A stretch of 64,000 bases of DNA, taken from the NCBI RefSeq assembly GCF_018138385.1, contig NZ_JAGSIE010000020.1, positions 1 to 64,000 on the forward strand, written 5' to 3'. Positions within the stretch are counted from its first letter, which is position 1. Each line of letters begins with the position of its first letter. This document shows positions 27,154 through 36,339 of the stretch, piece after piece. Position numbers and translations under genes: made by a program. Source of the stretch: Allobacillus saliphilus (GTDB taxonomy: Bacteria > Bacillota > Bacilli > Bacillales > Alkalibacillaceae). A model generated the notes under the pieces. The model saw nothing but the letters and a program-made list of their open reading frames with translations, did no database searches and had not been told where the DNA came from.

Positions 27154-27726
27154 ATGAAAACTGAGCAGGAGTACTTTGAAGAAGGACAAACGATTCAGGA
27201 ATATATGGACAACATGAGTAAACTGAAAGAAGAAAGCTTTCAAGTGTATGAAAACTTTAAACTTCCGGATGATGGCTTTGCTGAACAATTAAAAGATTTT
27301 CCAGTTCACTTTTTGATTATCACGGAAGATTGGTGTGGCGATGCGATGATGATTAATCCGGTCATTCGTAAACTGGCTGAAGCGGCGGAAAAAGAGACGC
27401 GCGTTGTGTATCGGGATGAAGATACGGATTTGATCGATCGTCATTTAACCAATGGTTCACGCTCGATTCCGATTGTTTTGATTTTGAATGATCAAGGTGA
27501 GTTGGTGGGCGAATGGGGGCCGCGTGCTCCGGAAGTTCAACAAATCGTCGATGAATTTCGTGACAGCCTTCCTGACAAAGAGGATCCTGATTTTAAAGAG
27601 AAACAAAAAGAAATGATTCAAGAACTGACACGCAGGTACAAAGAAGAGCCTGAGCTTTGGCATTATGTGTATGAAAATTTCAAGGGGACCCTTTTGGTGT
27701 TGGATGCAAAAGGCGAGGTTGAATAA
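27154..27726 (+). CDS. Thioredoxin-fold protein with single active-site Cys
   Basis: A 190-residue thioredoxin-like protein of the Thioredoxin_9 type. The active-site strand reads ITEDWCGDAMM (about residue 63), so only one Cys is present in place of CxxC, followed by the cis-Pro segment SRSIPIVLIL (about 105). That suggests a disulfide/bacillithiol-linked or non-redox role, not classic dithiol exchange. ATG 27154 follows AGAGGTTG; the frame is open further upstream but without RBS. Confidence 0.82.
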   Translation: MKTEQEYFEEGQTIQEYMDNMSKLKEESFQVYENFKLPDDGFAEQLKDFPVHFLIITEDWCGDAMMINPVIRKLAEAAEKETRVVYRDEDTDLIDRHLTNGSRSIPIVLILNDQGELVGEWGPRAPEVQQIVDEFRDSLPDKEDPDFKEKQKEMIQELTRRYKEEPELWHYVYENFKGTLLVLDAKGEVE

Positions 27727-27738
27727 TTTGAGTGGACA

Positions 27739-27770
27739 GGAGCTATCGTTTTTAAACGGTAGCTCTTTTT
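27739..27770 (+). terminator. Terminator of the thioredoxin-like gene
   Basis: AGCTATCG (27741-27748) pairs with CGGTAGCT (27757-27764, one G-U), followed by CTTTTTCG. Confidence 0.85.
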
Positions 27771-27877
27771 CGAATTTTGGTAAGTCGGACGAAAGAAGTC
27801 CGAAGTGAAGTAGGATTTTTTCATCATAAAGGCGAAGAGTATATAGAATGGATATCAATAAAGAAAGAGGTGAAAAC

Positions 27878-28646
27878 ATGCCGGATAATTCCGATCGTTA
27901 TCTTGCATCATTCAATCGGATTGAAAAAGCATTACGCACGCAATTCGGAAGCGATGAATACCAAACATTTAGCTTCATGGTCAAAGAATCATCGAAAAAG
28001 AATGCCGTCGTAAAGCGCTATGAAAATGATTTACGTGAATTTGCCGATTTACGTAACGCGATTGTACATAATTCAACGAATCCTGCTTTTACGATCGCCG
28101 AACCGCATGACTCGACCGTGGAAAAAATCAAGATGATTGAAGAAGAGATTATTCACCCACGAAAAGTGTTCCCGACATTTCAAAAAGAAGTGGTGATTTT
28201 TCAAGCAGGACCTAGCCACGCTTCGTTACCGAAAGTGGCAGCACTAATGCATTGATCTTTGTTGCGATCTTAAGCTTGATTCATTGGCGACGATTTTACA
28301 AACCATTCGCGAACAAGAATTTACCCAATTTCCGGTATATGATGGTGAAAAATTCATTGGCCTTCTTTCCGAAAGTGGGGTCACCAACTGGCTATCGAGG
28401 AATGTGGAAGATGAGATTGTTTCTTTGGTGGAGACAAAACTGCATCAAGTCATCTCGTATGAGGAAGAACAGCATAATTATGAATTTGTCGATCGCGAAA
28501 TGTCTGTTTATGATGCAAAGGAAATCTTTAAAGACAACCTGGAAGAAGGTATAAAAATTGATGCCTTATTGGTCACCGAAAATGGTAAAGAAGAGGAAGG
28601 TTTATTAGGAATCGTGACAAGATGGGATTTTTTACGAATACAATAA
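27878..28646 (+). pseudogene. CBS-domain protein broken by a frameshift
   Basis: ATG 27878 (RBS AGAGGTG) starts a 125-codon frame with a helical N-terminal part (FNRIEKALRTQFGSDEYQTF, RKFADLRNAIVHN-like segment DLRNAIVHN) and the beginning of a CBS domain; it hits TGA at 28253-28255. The rest of the CBS pair resumes in another frame right after a TAA at 28245-28247 (LKLDSLATILQTIREQEFTQ, FPVYDGEKFIGLLS, GIVTRWDFLRIQ) and ends at 28646. A frameshift between about 28248 and 28255 restores a full-length protein. CBS pairs usually sense adenine nucleotides. Confidence 0.8.
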
Positions 28647-28669
28647 ATAACTAAGGGGGAATATTTCTT

Positions 28670-28876
28670 ATGAAATCAGAAGGATGTATTAAATGCGGAA
28701 GTACCGATGCAGCCACAAAAGAAATCGCAACAAGCGGGGCAGGGCTATCGAAATTATTTGATGTGCAGCATAATAAATTTCAAGTTGTTTACTGTAAGAA
28801 TTGCGGCTACTCCGAGTTATACAACAGAAACACTTCCACTGCAGGGAACATCGTTGACTTGTTTTTCGGTGGATAA
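28670..28876 (+). CDS. Small zinc-ribbon protein
   Basis: A 68-residue protein with two Cys pairs, C-x2-C at residues 6-9 (CIKC) and C-x2-C near residues 42-45 (CKNC), making one zinc ribbon, and the conserved end GNIVDLFFGG. It matches the small Zn-ribbon family annotated as predicted nucleic-acid-binding proteins (COG3478-like). RBS AAGGGGG lies 10 nt before ATG 28670. Role unknown. Confidence 0.85.
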   Translation: MKSEGCIKCGSTDAATKEIATSGAGLSKLFDVQHNKFQVVYCKNCGYSELYNRNTSTAGNIVDLFFGG

Positions 28877-28966
28877 GATTTCGATTAAAGGATGGATTAA
28901 AAGGGAACACGTATAGCATGCGATTCAATTTTCTGTTCACTAACAAAAAATGAATGGAGGCTAAAC

Positions 28967-29146
28967 ATGTCCGAAAAGAAATATAACAAAAAAGATAGCG
29001 AGAAAATCGCTGAAAAAAATTACGATCCATCCTATGACCAATCGGATGATTCACAGTTTAAGGAAGGACTAGCTGAAACACGCGAGCAGGTTTCTGATGA
29101 TTATAGCGATGGAACAATTGATCGGAAAAAAGATCAAAAAGACTAA
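28967..29146 (+). CDS. Small hydrophilic protein, YozQ-like (DUF4025)
   Basis: A 59-residue charged protein starting MSEKKYNKKDSEKIAEKNYD and continuing KEGLAETREQVSDDYSDGT, a pattern that I recall from the DUF4025/YozQ family of Bacillus. It is too short for most gene finders. GGAGG lies 7 nt before ATG 28967 and a terminator follows the stop. No function is known; many small proteins of this type are made in sporulation or stress, which is not shown here. Confidence 0.75.
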   Translation: MSEKKYNKKDSEKIAEKNYDPSYDQSDDSQFKEGLAETREQVSDDYSDGTIDRKKDQKD

Positions 29147-29150
29147 AATA

Positions 29151-29194
29151 GGAAGGCATGTCAATTTGGAGTGCGATTGATATGCCTTTTTTTA
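29151..29194 (+). terminator. Terminator of the YozQ-like gene
   Basis: AAGGCATGTCAAT (from 29153) pairs imperfectly with ATTGATATGCCTT (to about 29187), followed by TTTTTTAT. The next 120 bp to 29317 contain nothing recognisable. Confidence 0.8.
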
Positions 29195-29317
29195 TGTCTT
29201 ATGGATTGTTCAAAAAAATTATAAGGCTAAGTTTCACAGGTTTATTAAATTATAGAGATAAAAGTCGTAAGATGAGTTCTCACGGCCATATCTGAGGTAA
29301 ATGATGTCGTCATCAGC

Positions 29318-30085
29318 TTAGGAATCGGTCTTGATTTTTTCCTCGAGCAATTGCATACGTTCATTAAAGAGCGTCGGATAAGACAGGAAGCCAAGCAATG
29401 CACTAGTAATTACGGCAGTCGTCAGTAACAAGAATAAAATTAAAAGCTGAAATAAAACGGCTTGAACAGGGTCAGCGCCGGCAATGATTTGTCCGCTCAT
29501 CATTCCGGGAAGTTGAACGAGCCCGATCGTTTTTTGGCTTTCAATTGTTGGGATAATACTTGCTTGAATCGACGTTTTCAATTGTCGTTGAACAGCTTGT
29601 TTCGGCGTTCCGCCAAGAGATAAAATCAGCTCGGTTTCATTGCGTTTGTCATCCATTTCGGCCGTAAACCGATTTAAAAATAAAATTCCAAGCACCATCG
29701 AGTTTCCAATGACCATTCCACTGATGGGAATCACATACTGAGCTGTTGGTGGAGTAATCCCCAATCCGATCAGAACACTTTGCGTTAATACCTCGACAAA
29801 AATGAATGTCCCCACCAATTTCCAAGTGATACCTTGAATGCTGGTTCCTTTTTTTCTGGCGTTTTGGGTGGCTGCAACAATCATTAAGCCGACCATGAGC
29901 CAAATGTAAATGGAGCTTTCCGAGTCGAAGACGAACTGCAAAATATAACCAACCGCAAGTAGTTGGATGATGGAGCGTATCGTCGCAATGATTGTATCTT
30001 TCTCAAGCCCAAGATTTAACGTTTTAGATAGAATTAATGGAATTAAAACAAATATGAGTGAAAAAGCTAATGTTAGATAACTCAT
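29318..30085 (-). CDS. fetB: ABC transporter permease, UPF0014/FetB family
   Basis: A 255-residue membrane protein with six to seven helices. Family marks are RSIIQLLAVGYILQFVF in helix 2, PPTAQYVIPISGMVIGNSMV in the middle, and the cytoplasmic LSLGGTPKQAVQRQLKTSIQ plus LVQLPGMMSGQIIAGADP. In E. coli, FetAB takes part in iron export and resistance to oxidative stress. The gene overlaps the end of fetA by 4 bp and is thus coupled to it. Substrate in this organism is inferred only. Confidence 0.88.
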   Translation of the reverse strand: MSYLTLAFSLIFVLIPLILSKTLNLGLEKDTIIATIRSIIQLLAVGYILQFVFDSESSIYIWLMVGLMIVAATQNARKKGTSIQGITWKLVGTFIFVEVLTQSVLIGLGITPPTAQYVIPISGMVIGNSMVLGILFLNRFTAEMDDKRNETELILSLGGTPKQAVQRQLKTSIQASIIPTIESQKTIGLVQLPGMMSGQIIAGADPVQAVLFQLLILFLLLTTAVITSALLGFLSYPTLFNERMQLLEEKIKTDS

Positions 30086-30807
30086 TGAAATTCGCTCCTT
30101 ACAAATGCTTTGACCCGTTCATCGTTCGGTTGATTTAGAAATTCGCTCTTTCCTGTCTCAATCACTTCGCCGTCCATCATCACCCAGCTGTAATCACCGA
30201 TGTTTAAAGCCTGACGTAAGTTATGGGTAATCCAGACAATCGTCGTTTTATATTCTTCATTAATTCGTTTGATCAATGATTCGACTTCTTGTTGAGAAAC
30301 GGTGTCGAGTGAAGAAGTTATCTCATCGAGCAGCAGGACACTTGGACGATTCACAAGTGAGCGTGCGATCGAGATGCGTTGTTTTTGTCCGCCGGATAAG
30401 CTGTTACTATTTTTATCCAAGAAAGAAGCGGGTAGGCCGACCATATCCAACAGTCTTGATGCTTCTTCATCGGTTAATGTCTTGTCCTGTAATTTCAACG
30501 GAATAGCCAAATTTTCTCTGACCGTCCCTTTTAGCATCGTCACGCCTTGCATGACCATACCGACTTTTTTCCGGAGATCGACGGGGTTGTATTCATCAAT
30601 TGGCTGATCATGAATGTAAATTCGTCCTTTAGTCGGTGAAATCAGCCCATTGCACAGCCGGATTAACGTCGTTTTTCCAGCTCCGGAAGGTCCGACAAGT
30701 GTTGTGATTTCCCCTTGATTAAATCCGTGATTAATATCTTTCAAAATTTTCGTGTCATCAATCGTGTAATCAACATGATCGAATCGAATAGCCTGTTTTG
30801 GTTCCAT
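30082..30807 (-). CDS. fetA: ABC transporter ATP-binding protein FetA-like
   Basis: A 241-residue ABC ATPase, partner of the following FetB-like permease. Walker A GPSGAGKTT (about 38-46), Q loop MVMQG, signature LSGGQKQR (about 138-145), Walker B LLLDEITSSLD, and the switch His in VWITHN are all intact. RBS GGAAGTG precedes ATG 30807. The upstream region to the divergent small gene at 31110 holds repeat array D, which thus lies in or near its promoter. Confidence 0.88.
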   Translation of the reverse strand: MEPKQAIRFDHVDYTIDDTKILKDINHGFNQGEITTLVGPSGAGKTTLIRLCNGLISPTKGRIYIHDQPIDEYNPVDLRKKVGMVMQGVTMLKGTVRENLAIPLKLQDKTLTDEEASRLLDMVGLPASFLDKNSNSLSGGQKQRISIARSLVNRPSVLLLDEITSSLDTVSQQEVESLIKRINEEYKTTIVWITHNLRQALNIGDYSWVMMDGEVIETGKSEFLNQPNDERVKAFVRSEFQ

Positions 30808-30880
30808 TTTTTCAGCACTTCCTTTTTTGCAACATCTATTCTTATCTTAAATGAGCGTTTCCATTTCGCAAAATAATTAA

Positions 30881-31006
30881 GCACGGAATAGTTATAAAGA
30901 TGCACGGAATAGTTCGAAAAAACCACGGAATCAACTCGATTTAGGACGGAATCATTGGATAAAAGCACGGTATGCCCGGGTAGCAAGACGGAATGAGTCC
31001 ATTAAA
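30881..31006. repeat. Array D: six 21-bp intergenic repeats
   Basis: Units of 21 bp start at 30881, 30902, 30923, 30944, 30965 and 30986. The core is GCACGGAATA (variants CCACGGAATC, GGACGGAATC, GCACGGTATG, AGACGGAATG); the remaining 11 bases vary. It is the one array in a divergent intergenic region, between fetA and a small gene. Confidence 0.9.
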
Positions 31007-31109
31007 GCGCTTAATTACCCCAAATTCCATCCCATCTATTGTCATACATAGCCTTTGTTTTAGCATCACAAACTATAGATGAATTATAAGGGAAAGGTGT
31101 GATAAGAAA

Positions 31110-31271
31110 ATGAAAAACGTCGATTGGTTACCGATCGTTGCATCCATCGGAATTGGAGCGGCTGCCTATAGTATGATGACAGGCAGAGGAGGCCAACTTC
31201 AACAAATGATTCCAGGTATCAACAATATGATGGGACAAGGACAGCAAGGAAGTCATTCCTCGAAACATTAG
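31110..31271 (+). CDS. Small protein with N-terminal hydrophobic segment
   Basis: A 53-residue protein, MKNVDWLPIVASIGIGAAAY followed by SMMTGRGGQLQQMIPG and a Gln/Gly/Ser-rich tail. The helix at residues 7-22 could span the membrane. It resembles small DUF3918-like proteins of Bacillus, but I am not sure of the family. GGAAAGGTG lies about 9 nt before ATG 31110, and a strong terminator follows, so it looks like a real gene. Confidence 0.65.
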   Translation: MKNVDWLPIVASIGIGAAAYSMMTGRGGQLQQMIPGINNMMGQGQQGSHSSKH

Positions 31272-31279
31272 TGGAAAAT

Positions 31280-31311
31280 AAAAGAGCTGTCGCGGTATGA
31301 CAGCTCTTTTC
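31280..31311. terminator. Bidirectional terminator at the trp operon end
   Basis: AGAGCTGTC (31283-31291) pairs with GACAGCTCT (31299-31307). TTTTC follows on the plus strand and TTTTATTTTCC on the minus strand. It serves the small gene and the trpDCFBA operon. Confidence 0.85.
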
Positions 31312-31313
31312 AC

Positions 31314-32099
31314 CTATACATGTGCAGTTTTTGCTGATTGGATCAACGTCTGGATCTCTTCCTCGTTTCCTTGATGGAGAAGGTCGACAATTTTACTGCC
31401 GACGATGACACCATCGCAATACGCGGTTAGCTCCCGCACGTGTTCGGGAGAGGAGACACCGAAACCGGCAAACACGGGTTTATCTGTTTGTTGCTTGATG
31501 TTCGTTAAATGGTTGCCCAATTGGTCACCAAACCTATTTTGTACACCTGTTATGCCGTTAATCGTTACGGCATATAAAAATCCTTCCGTCTGCTCGGCAA
31601 TTTTAGCCAAACGATCCGGTGTACTGGTCAGCGTGGCTAATCGGATAAAGGCAATCTCGTGTTCTTTTAGTGCGTTCGAAACAAGGTCGGATTCTTCCAA
31701 GGGAACATCCGGAACAATCACACCATCCACGCCACTCGCCTCACAATCTTCGGCAAATCGTTTAGGACCGTAAGTAAAAACAGGGTTGATATAGGTCATC
31801 AACACAATCGGTATATCACGCGATTCTTTAAAACGTTTTAATTCATCCAACACTTTTTTTAACGTGACACCACTCGTTAATGCACGTTGGCCAGCCGCTT
31901 GAATGGTTGGTCCGTCAGCGACAGGGTCTGAGAATGGAATACCTAACTCAATGATGGTAGCTCCTGCGTTGGCCAATAATCGAATTTGTGATTCCAGTTG
32001 ATCTAGTCCGCCATCGCCGGCCATGATATAAGGAACAAATGCTTTATCACCTTTATCCAAAACCCGCTGAATTGCCGTATCAATTGAAAATTTACCCAT
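31314..32099 (-). CDS. trpA: Tryptophan synthase alpha chain
   Basis: Cleaves indole-3-glycerol phosphate to indole and glyceraldehyde 3-phosphate, passing indole to TrpB. A 261-residue TIM barrel with catalytic Glu in [15 protein letters not shown] (about 47-62), Asp near residue 58, the flexible loop ending in TSTPDRL and the phosphate site [13 protein letters not shown] 32099 is chosen over GTG 32108, as GGAGG lies 7 nt upstream of it. It overlaps trpB by 8 bp and is last in the operon. Confidence 0.96.
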   Translation of the reverse strand: MGKFSIDTAIQRVLDKGDKAFVPYIMAGDGGLDQLESQIRLLANAGATIIELGIPFSDPVADGPTIQAAGQRALTSGVTLKKVLDELKRFKESRDIPIVLMTYINPVFTYGPKRFAEDCEASGVDGVIVPDVPLEESDLVSNALKEHEIAFIRLATLTSTPDRLAKIAEQTEGFLYAVTINGITGVQNRFGDQLGNHLTNIKQQTDKPVFAGFGVSSPEHVRELTAYCDGVIVGSKIVDLLHQGNEEEIQTLIQSAKTAHV

Positions 32100-33297
32100 G
32101 AAAGCCACCTCCCAAATGAGCTTTTACCGCTTCGACATCTTTATCGCCACGACCGGATAAACAGGCGACAACAGTATGATCACTCGACAATGACTCTGCC
32201 AACTTCATCGTATAAGCGATTGCGTGTGAGCTTTCGAGTGCAGGAAGAATCCCTTCCGTTTTCGACAATAACTGTAAAGCTTCCAATGCTTCATCGTCTG
32301 TGATTGATGAGTAAGTGACCCGGTTGGATGCATGTAAATAGCTATGCTCCGGTCCGATACCTGGATAGTCTAAACCTGCGGAGATCGAATGTGCTTCTTG
32401 GATCTGTCCGTCTTGATCTTGCAGTAAATAAGTCAAGGTTCCGTGTAAGATGCCAGCAGATCCGCCTGTTAATGTAGCTGCATGCTTTCCGGTTTCAATG
32501 CCTGAGCCTCCTGCTTCAACTCCGTATAACTGAACGTCTTCTTCCTCTACAAAGGGTGCGAACATGCCCATTGCATTACTACCACCACCGACACAGGCAA
32601 CAACAGCATCCGGCAGTCTTCCTTCCTGTGTCACGATTTGTTCTTTCGTTTCATCACCGATCACGCGTTGAAAATCCCGGACAATTTGTGGGAAGGGATG
32701 TGGTCCCACAACAGAGCCAATAATATAATGAGTATCGGTTACATTGCTCACCCAATAACGCAATGCTTCATTGACGGCATCTTTCAACGTCCCACTCCCT
32801 TGATCAACGCTTTTGACGGTCGCACCTAATAACTCCATCCGAAAAACATTTAGCTTCTGTCGTTCAATATCTTCTTTTCCCATGAAAATGACACAATCTA
32901 AATCGAGTAAAGCACACACGGTAGCCGTTGCGACACCGTGCTGACCAGCTCCTGTTTCAGCAACGACTTTCCGTTTACCCATCCGTTTAGTTAACAGCGC
33001 TTGGCCGAGTGCATTGTTAATTTTGTGTGCACCGGTATGGTTTAGGTCTTCACGCTTTAAATAGATTTTTGGTCCGCCAAGTGATTCAGAGAGTCTTTCG
33101 GCATAATATAAAGGTGTTTCTCTACCGACATATTGGCGTAAATAATGATCTAACTCCTGTTGAAAAGCTGGATCTTGTTTGGCTTGTTGATAGGCTTCTT
33201 CTAATTCGAGAACTGCGGGCATTAATGTTTCTGGAACAAATCTTCCACCAAAATCACCATAATATCCTTGAGCGTTCGGTTGTTCAGTCGTAATCAT
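32092..33297 (-). CDS. trpB: Tryptophan synthase beta chain
   Basis: PLP enzyme that joins indole and serine to make tryptophan; 401 residues. Visible motifs are the N-terminal [15 protein letters not shown], the PLP lysine in [10 protein letters not shown] (about residue 90), the catalytic Glu in ETGAGQHG (about 113), the phosphate-binding GGGSNAMG (about 236) and the late SGRGDKD. It overlaps trpF by 4 bp and trpA by 8 bp. Confidence 0.97.
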   Translation of the reverse strand: MITTEQPNAQGYYGDFGGRFVPETLMPAVLELEEAYQQAKQDPAFQQELDHYLRQYVGRETPLYYAERLSESLGGPKIYLKREDLNHTGAHKINNALGQALLTKRMGKRKVVAETGAGQHGVATATVCALLDLDCVIFMGKEDIERQKLNVFRMELLGATVKSVDQGSGTLKDAVNEALRYWVSNVTDTHYIIGSVVGPHPFPQIVRDFQRVIGDETKEQIVTQEGRLPDAVVACVGGGSNAMGMFAPFVEEEDVQLYGVEAGGSGIETGKHAATLTGGSAGILHGTLTYLLQDQDGQIQEAHSISAGLDYPGIGPEHSYLHASNRVTYSSITDDEALEALQLLSKTEGILPALESSHAIAYTMKLAESLSSDHTVVACLSGRGDKDVEAVKAHLGGGFHG

Positions 33298-33911
33298 ATT
33301 TTCATCTCCTTACTTTTTGCTTGCGCCACAAAGGCATGAATTTTTGAAACATCTTTTCTTCCGCCTGTTTCAACACCGCTTGATACATCGACTCCAAAAG
33401 GTTTCGCCGTTTTGATTGCTTCCTGTACATTGCCTGGGTGCAGTCCGCCAGCTAAAATAATCTGACTATGGCGCGGAGTTCTTTGATTCAAAATCTGCCA
33501 ATCAAACGATTGACCCGAACCACCACGATATTTTCCTCCAGGATGGTCCACTAACGAATAAGCAACGTCATACATAGAAATTCGTTCTAGATCATGTAGT
33601 TCACGGATTGAAAAAGCCTTGATGACCGGATTATCGATTTGTTCACATTCCGTCGGCGTTTCGTCCCCATGTAATTGGATCATGTCTAAACCCGCGAAAG
33701 CAGCGATTTGATTGATTTCTTCAGGCGATTCATTGACAAACACACCTACTTTTTTGATCGTTTGCGGTAAAGAATCGGTTATTTCTTTGACGACCTCTGG
33801 TTCCACCCGTCGTGAGCTCTCTGCAAAAACGAATCCGATAAAATCGGCGCCAGAAGCGGCTACGGCTAAAGCTGTCTCTTTATCTTGAACACCGCAAATT
33901 TTAACGATCAT
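33294..33911 (-). CDS. trpF: Phosphoribosylanthranilate isomerase
   Basis: Amadori isomerisation in tryptophan synthesis; a 205-residue TIM barrel starting [10 protein letters not shown] with catalytic Cys7, then [19 protein letters not shown], the catalytic Asp region in LVDHPGG and [18 protein letters not shown]. It overlaps trpC by 11 bp and trpB by 4 bp, so all three are translated as coupled cistrons. Confidence 0.95.
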   Translation of the reverse strand: MIVKICGVQDKETALAVAASGADFIGFVFAESSRRVEPEVVKEITDSLPQTIKKVGVFVNESPEEINQIAAFAGLDMIQLHGDETPTECEQIDNPVIKAFSIRELHDLERISMYDVAYSLVDHPGGKYRGGSGQSFDWQILNQRTPRHSQIILAGGLHPGNVQEAIKTAKPFGVDVSSGVETGGRKDVSKIHAFVAQAKSKEMKI

Positions 33912-34695
33912 GCAAGCTCACCTCGTTTATCGGGATACGTAGTTCATCAAATGTTTGTTTTAAATTACTGGACTGCATCATCGTTTCGCCAACAAGAATT
34001 CCACGGACACCTGCTTGTTGAACACGCTCAACGTCTGCTGTAGTTTTTATCCCACTTTCGCTAATGAGTAGTGTTGCAGGATCCTGAATCTGTTCGGCTA
34101 ACCGCTCCGTTGTTGCCAAGTCAACGTCAAATGTTTTTAAATCACGATTATTGATTCCGACGATATTCGCGTTTAAATCATTCGCAATTGTCGCTTCTTC
34201 CTGGGTATGAATCTCCAATAAAACTTCTAAGCCTAATCCGGTTGCATAGCGATACAGCTGTTCTAAGCGAGCAGGTTTCATAGCCGCAGCGATTAATAAG
34301 ATCACATCGGCCCCATAGTCGAGTGCACGGTCGATTTGTATTTCATCTAGAATAAAATCTTTGTTTAAAACAGGAATGTTGATGCCCTGTCTGATACGTT
34401 GTAAATCACCCATAGTTCCCTTGAAAAAAGGTCGGTCTGTTAAAACAGAAACAGCGTTGGCACCAAACTGTTCATACATTTTCGTATGAGACTCAGGATT
34501 CGCATCAACATTAATCAGCCCTTTAGAAGGGGATGCACGCTTGAATTCTGCAATAATACTCATTCGGTCGGATTGCTGAAAAGATTGATATAAAGAAACG
34601 GAGGATTTCTTTTGATCCGAACGTCGATGGTAGGACCGTTTTAACTCAGTAATTTCCTGTTGTTTTTTGATTAAAATTTCATCCAAGATATTCAT
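33901..34695 (-). CDS. trpC: Indole-3-glycerol phosphate synthase
   Basis: Ring-closure step of tryptophan synthesis; 264-residue TIM barrel. Seen are IIAEFKRASPSKGLI (catalytic Lys and Ser-rich start, about 50-64), LNKDFILDEIQI (catalytic Lys, about 110), LEIHTQEE, VGINNRDLKTF (about 180) and ISESGI with GILVGETMM for phosphate binding. ATG 34695 is preferred because GAGGTG lies 10 nt upstream; GTG 34704 is too close. It is 5 bp from trpD. Confidence 0.95.
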   Translation of the reverse strand: MNILDEILIKKQQEITELKRSYHRRSDQKKSSVSLYQSFQQSDRMSIIAEFKRASPSKGLINVDANPESHTKMYEQFGANAVSVLTDRPFFKGTMGDLQRIRQGINIPVLNKDFILDEIQIDRALDYGADVILLIAAAMKPARLEQLYRYATGLGLEVLLEIHTQEEATIANDLNANIVGINNRDLKTFDVDLATTERLAEQIQDPATLLISESGIKTTADVERVQQAGVRGILVGETMMQSSNLKQTFDELRIPINEVSLHDR

Positions 34696-34700
34696 GGTCT

Positions 34701-35723
34701 TCACGCACCTCGCTTTACTCGTTGACTATACTCAATCAACATTTCTAACTTTTCATTTGCTGCTCCGGAATCGATGCTTTCTTTTGCTGCAAGAATTCCT
34801 GCTTCTACGGACGAAACGTTTCCGTTCGCATAGATTCCGAGTCCCGCATTAAGTAACGTCGTATCGCGATAAGCCCCTTTTTTTCCTCGCAAAACACGTT
34901 TTAAAATTATTGCGTTATCTCTCGTATCCCCACCACGAATCGCTTCTAGTGGGTATGCAGGTAATCCAACATCTTTTGGATGTAACCGAAAATCGGAAAC
35001 GGTTTTCCGGTCTAGCAGAGCAAGTTGGTTATAGCCGGCAAGAGAGGCTTCATCCATTCCTCCTGCACCGTGGACGACGATGGCCCGTTTTCTCCCAAGT
35101 TGTCGAAGAACTTCAGCCATTTCCGTGACCATATCTGCACGGTTGATCCCAAGAAATTGAGACGAGAGTGCTACTGGGTTGGTCAATGGGCCAATAAGGT
35201 TCATGACCGTCGGAATTCGTAAAGTTTTTCGAACCGTCATCAGCTTTTTCATAGCCGGATGGATGGTCGGGGCAAATAAGAAAGTAATGCCATTTTGTTC
35301 GAGTAGCTCCTTTGCATGCTGGCCTGACAACGATAAATTGACACCGAGTTCTTCTAACACATCTGCACTGCCCGTTTTACTGGAAACACTACGATTTCCG
35401 TGTTTCGCAACGGTCAGTCCGGCACCAGCCATGACGAATGCAGCTGTCGTGCTAATATTGAAGCTCATGGATCCGTCGCCTCCTGTACCGCAGTTGTCGA
35501 TAATATCCGGTAAGTCGACTGGTAGTTGCAGTGATTTTTCTTGAATCACGGAGGCTAATCCAGCAATCTCTTCTGGGGTTTCACCTTTTACTCGTAAAGC
35601 TGATAAAAATGCCGCGCGCTCAATATCTGTAATCTCTTCTGAGAATAATTGCTCTGCTGCGAGCTTCATTTCATTAAAAGATAAGCTTTTCCGTTCTGTG
35701 ACCATACGTAAATATTCCAACAT
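34701..35723 (-). CDS. trpD: Anthranilate phosphoribosyltransferase
   Basis: Transfers phosphoribose from PRPP to anthranilate; 340 residues. The PRPP-binding GTGGDGSMSFNIST (about 80-93), KHGNRSVSSKTGSADVLEELG (about 108-128) and the metal-binding DEAS region (MDEASLAGYN) are present. RBS AAGGAGTG precedes ATG 35723. It is the first gene of the operon, right behind two T-boxes; trpE, which usually comes before it in Bacillus, is absent. Confidence 0.96.
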   Translation of the reverse strand: MLEYLRMVTERKSLSFNEMKLAAEQLFSEEITDIERAAFLSALRVKGETPEEIAGLASVIQEKSLQLPVDLPDIIDNCGTGGDGSMSFNISTTAAFVMAGAGLTVAKHGNRSVSSKTGSADVLEELGVNLSLSGQHAKELLEQNGITFLFAPTIHPAMKKLMTVRKTLRIPTVMNLIGPLTNPVALSSQFLGINRADMVTEMAEVLRQLGRKRAIVVHGAGGMDEASLAGYNQLALLDRKTVSDFRLHPKDVGLPAYPLEAIRGGDTRDNAIILKRVLRGKKGAYRDTTLLNAGLGIYANGNVSSVEAGILAAKESIDSGAANEKLEMLIEYSQRVKRGA

Positions 35724-35753
35724 CGAATCACTCCTTTTTGTCGTTTAAATATA

Positions 35754-35998
35754 AAAAATCCCTTATGAACACATTTGATATGCGTTCATAAGGGACGATC
35801 GAAACCGCGGTGCCACCTTTAGTTGAAGAGAGAATTCTCTTCCAGCTCTGACCCGTTAACGGAGGGGAACCGTTTTTTCCTACTCTTCGCATTTCGGAAA
35901 AACGCTCTGAAGTCCATTCAGCTTACTGATCATGCTGGATTTTCACCGACACCAGCTCTCTTTGATGATCTACATAAGCCTACTCATCTTCGTCATTG
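35754..35998 (-). promoter_or_regulatory. T-box leader 2, tryptophan-specific
   Basis: Second of two T-boxes. On the minus strand: AAGATGAGTAGG, AGAGAGCTGGTG, the specifier in GCTGAATGGACTTCAGAGCG (TGG, Trp; plus about 35901-35920), then the antiterminator bulge AAAGGTGGCACCGCG (plus 35806-35820) and a terminator pairing GTCCCTTATGAAC with GTTCATAAGGGA, followed by TTTTTTAT (plus 35754-35796). Uncharged tRNA-Trp would allow readthrough into trpD. Confidence 0.93.
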
Positions 35999-36025
35999 AT
36001 TTATCGTTATATGATTATAGAAAAC

Positions 36026-36300
36026 AAAAAGGTTCCCACATCCTAAATAAAGGACGAGGGAACCCGTGGTACCACCTTTGTTAGCTTCAAAAAGCTCACT
36101 TAACGACATCCAGCCATTTGCTTGAATGTGTGTCTCAGATAACGACGAGACATTTCGCCAAAGCCTACTTACGCATTCGTTTCGGTTTGGAAGCTCGGAA
36201 GGCCATTCATTCATTTCGCACACTGGTTCACACCGACCACCAGCTCTCTGAAGTACAGAAAACGAACTACTCTTCTTCGTCAACGCATTTCATTCATTTG
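36026..36300 (-). promoter_or_regulatory. T-box leader 1, tryptophan-specific
   Basis: First of two T-boxes. On the minus strand: GACGAAGAAGAGTAG, CAGAGAGCTGGTGGTCGGTG, the specifier TGG in GAATGGCCTTCCGAGC (plus about 36195-36210), the antiterminator AAAGGTGGTACCACGGG (plus 36062-36079) and a terminator GGTTCCC/GGGAACC (plus 36058-36064 and 36031-36037) with TTTTTG. Two in series should give a tight response to tRNA-Trp charging. Confidence 0.93.
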
Positions 36301-36310
36301 ATTATTCAAT

Positions 36311-36339
36311 AGCATAAAACGAATTTTATTCATTGTCAA
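36311..36339 (-). promoter_or_regulatory. Sigma-A promoter of the trp operon
   Basis: On the minus strand TTGACA (plus 36334-36339), 17 nt, TATGCT (plus 36311-36316). Transcription would start near 36304, just ahead of T-box 1. Confidence 0.7.
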
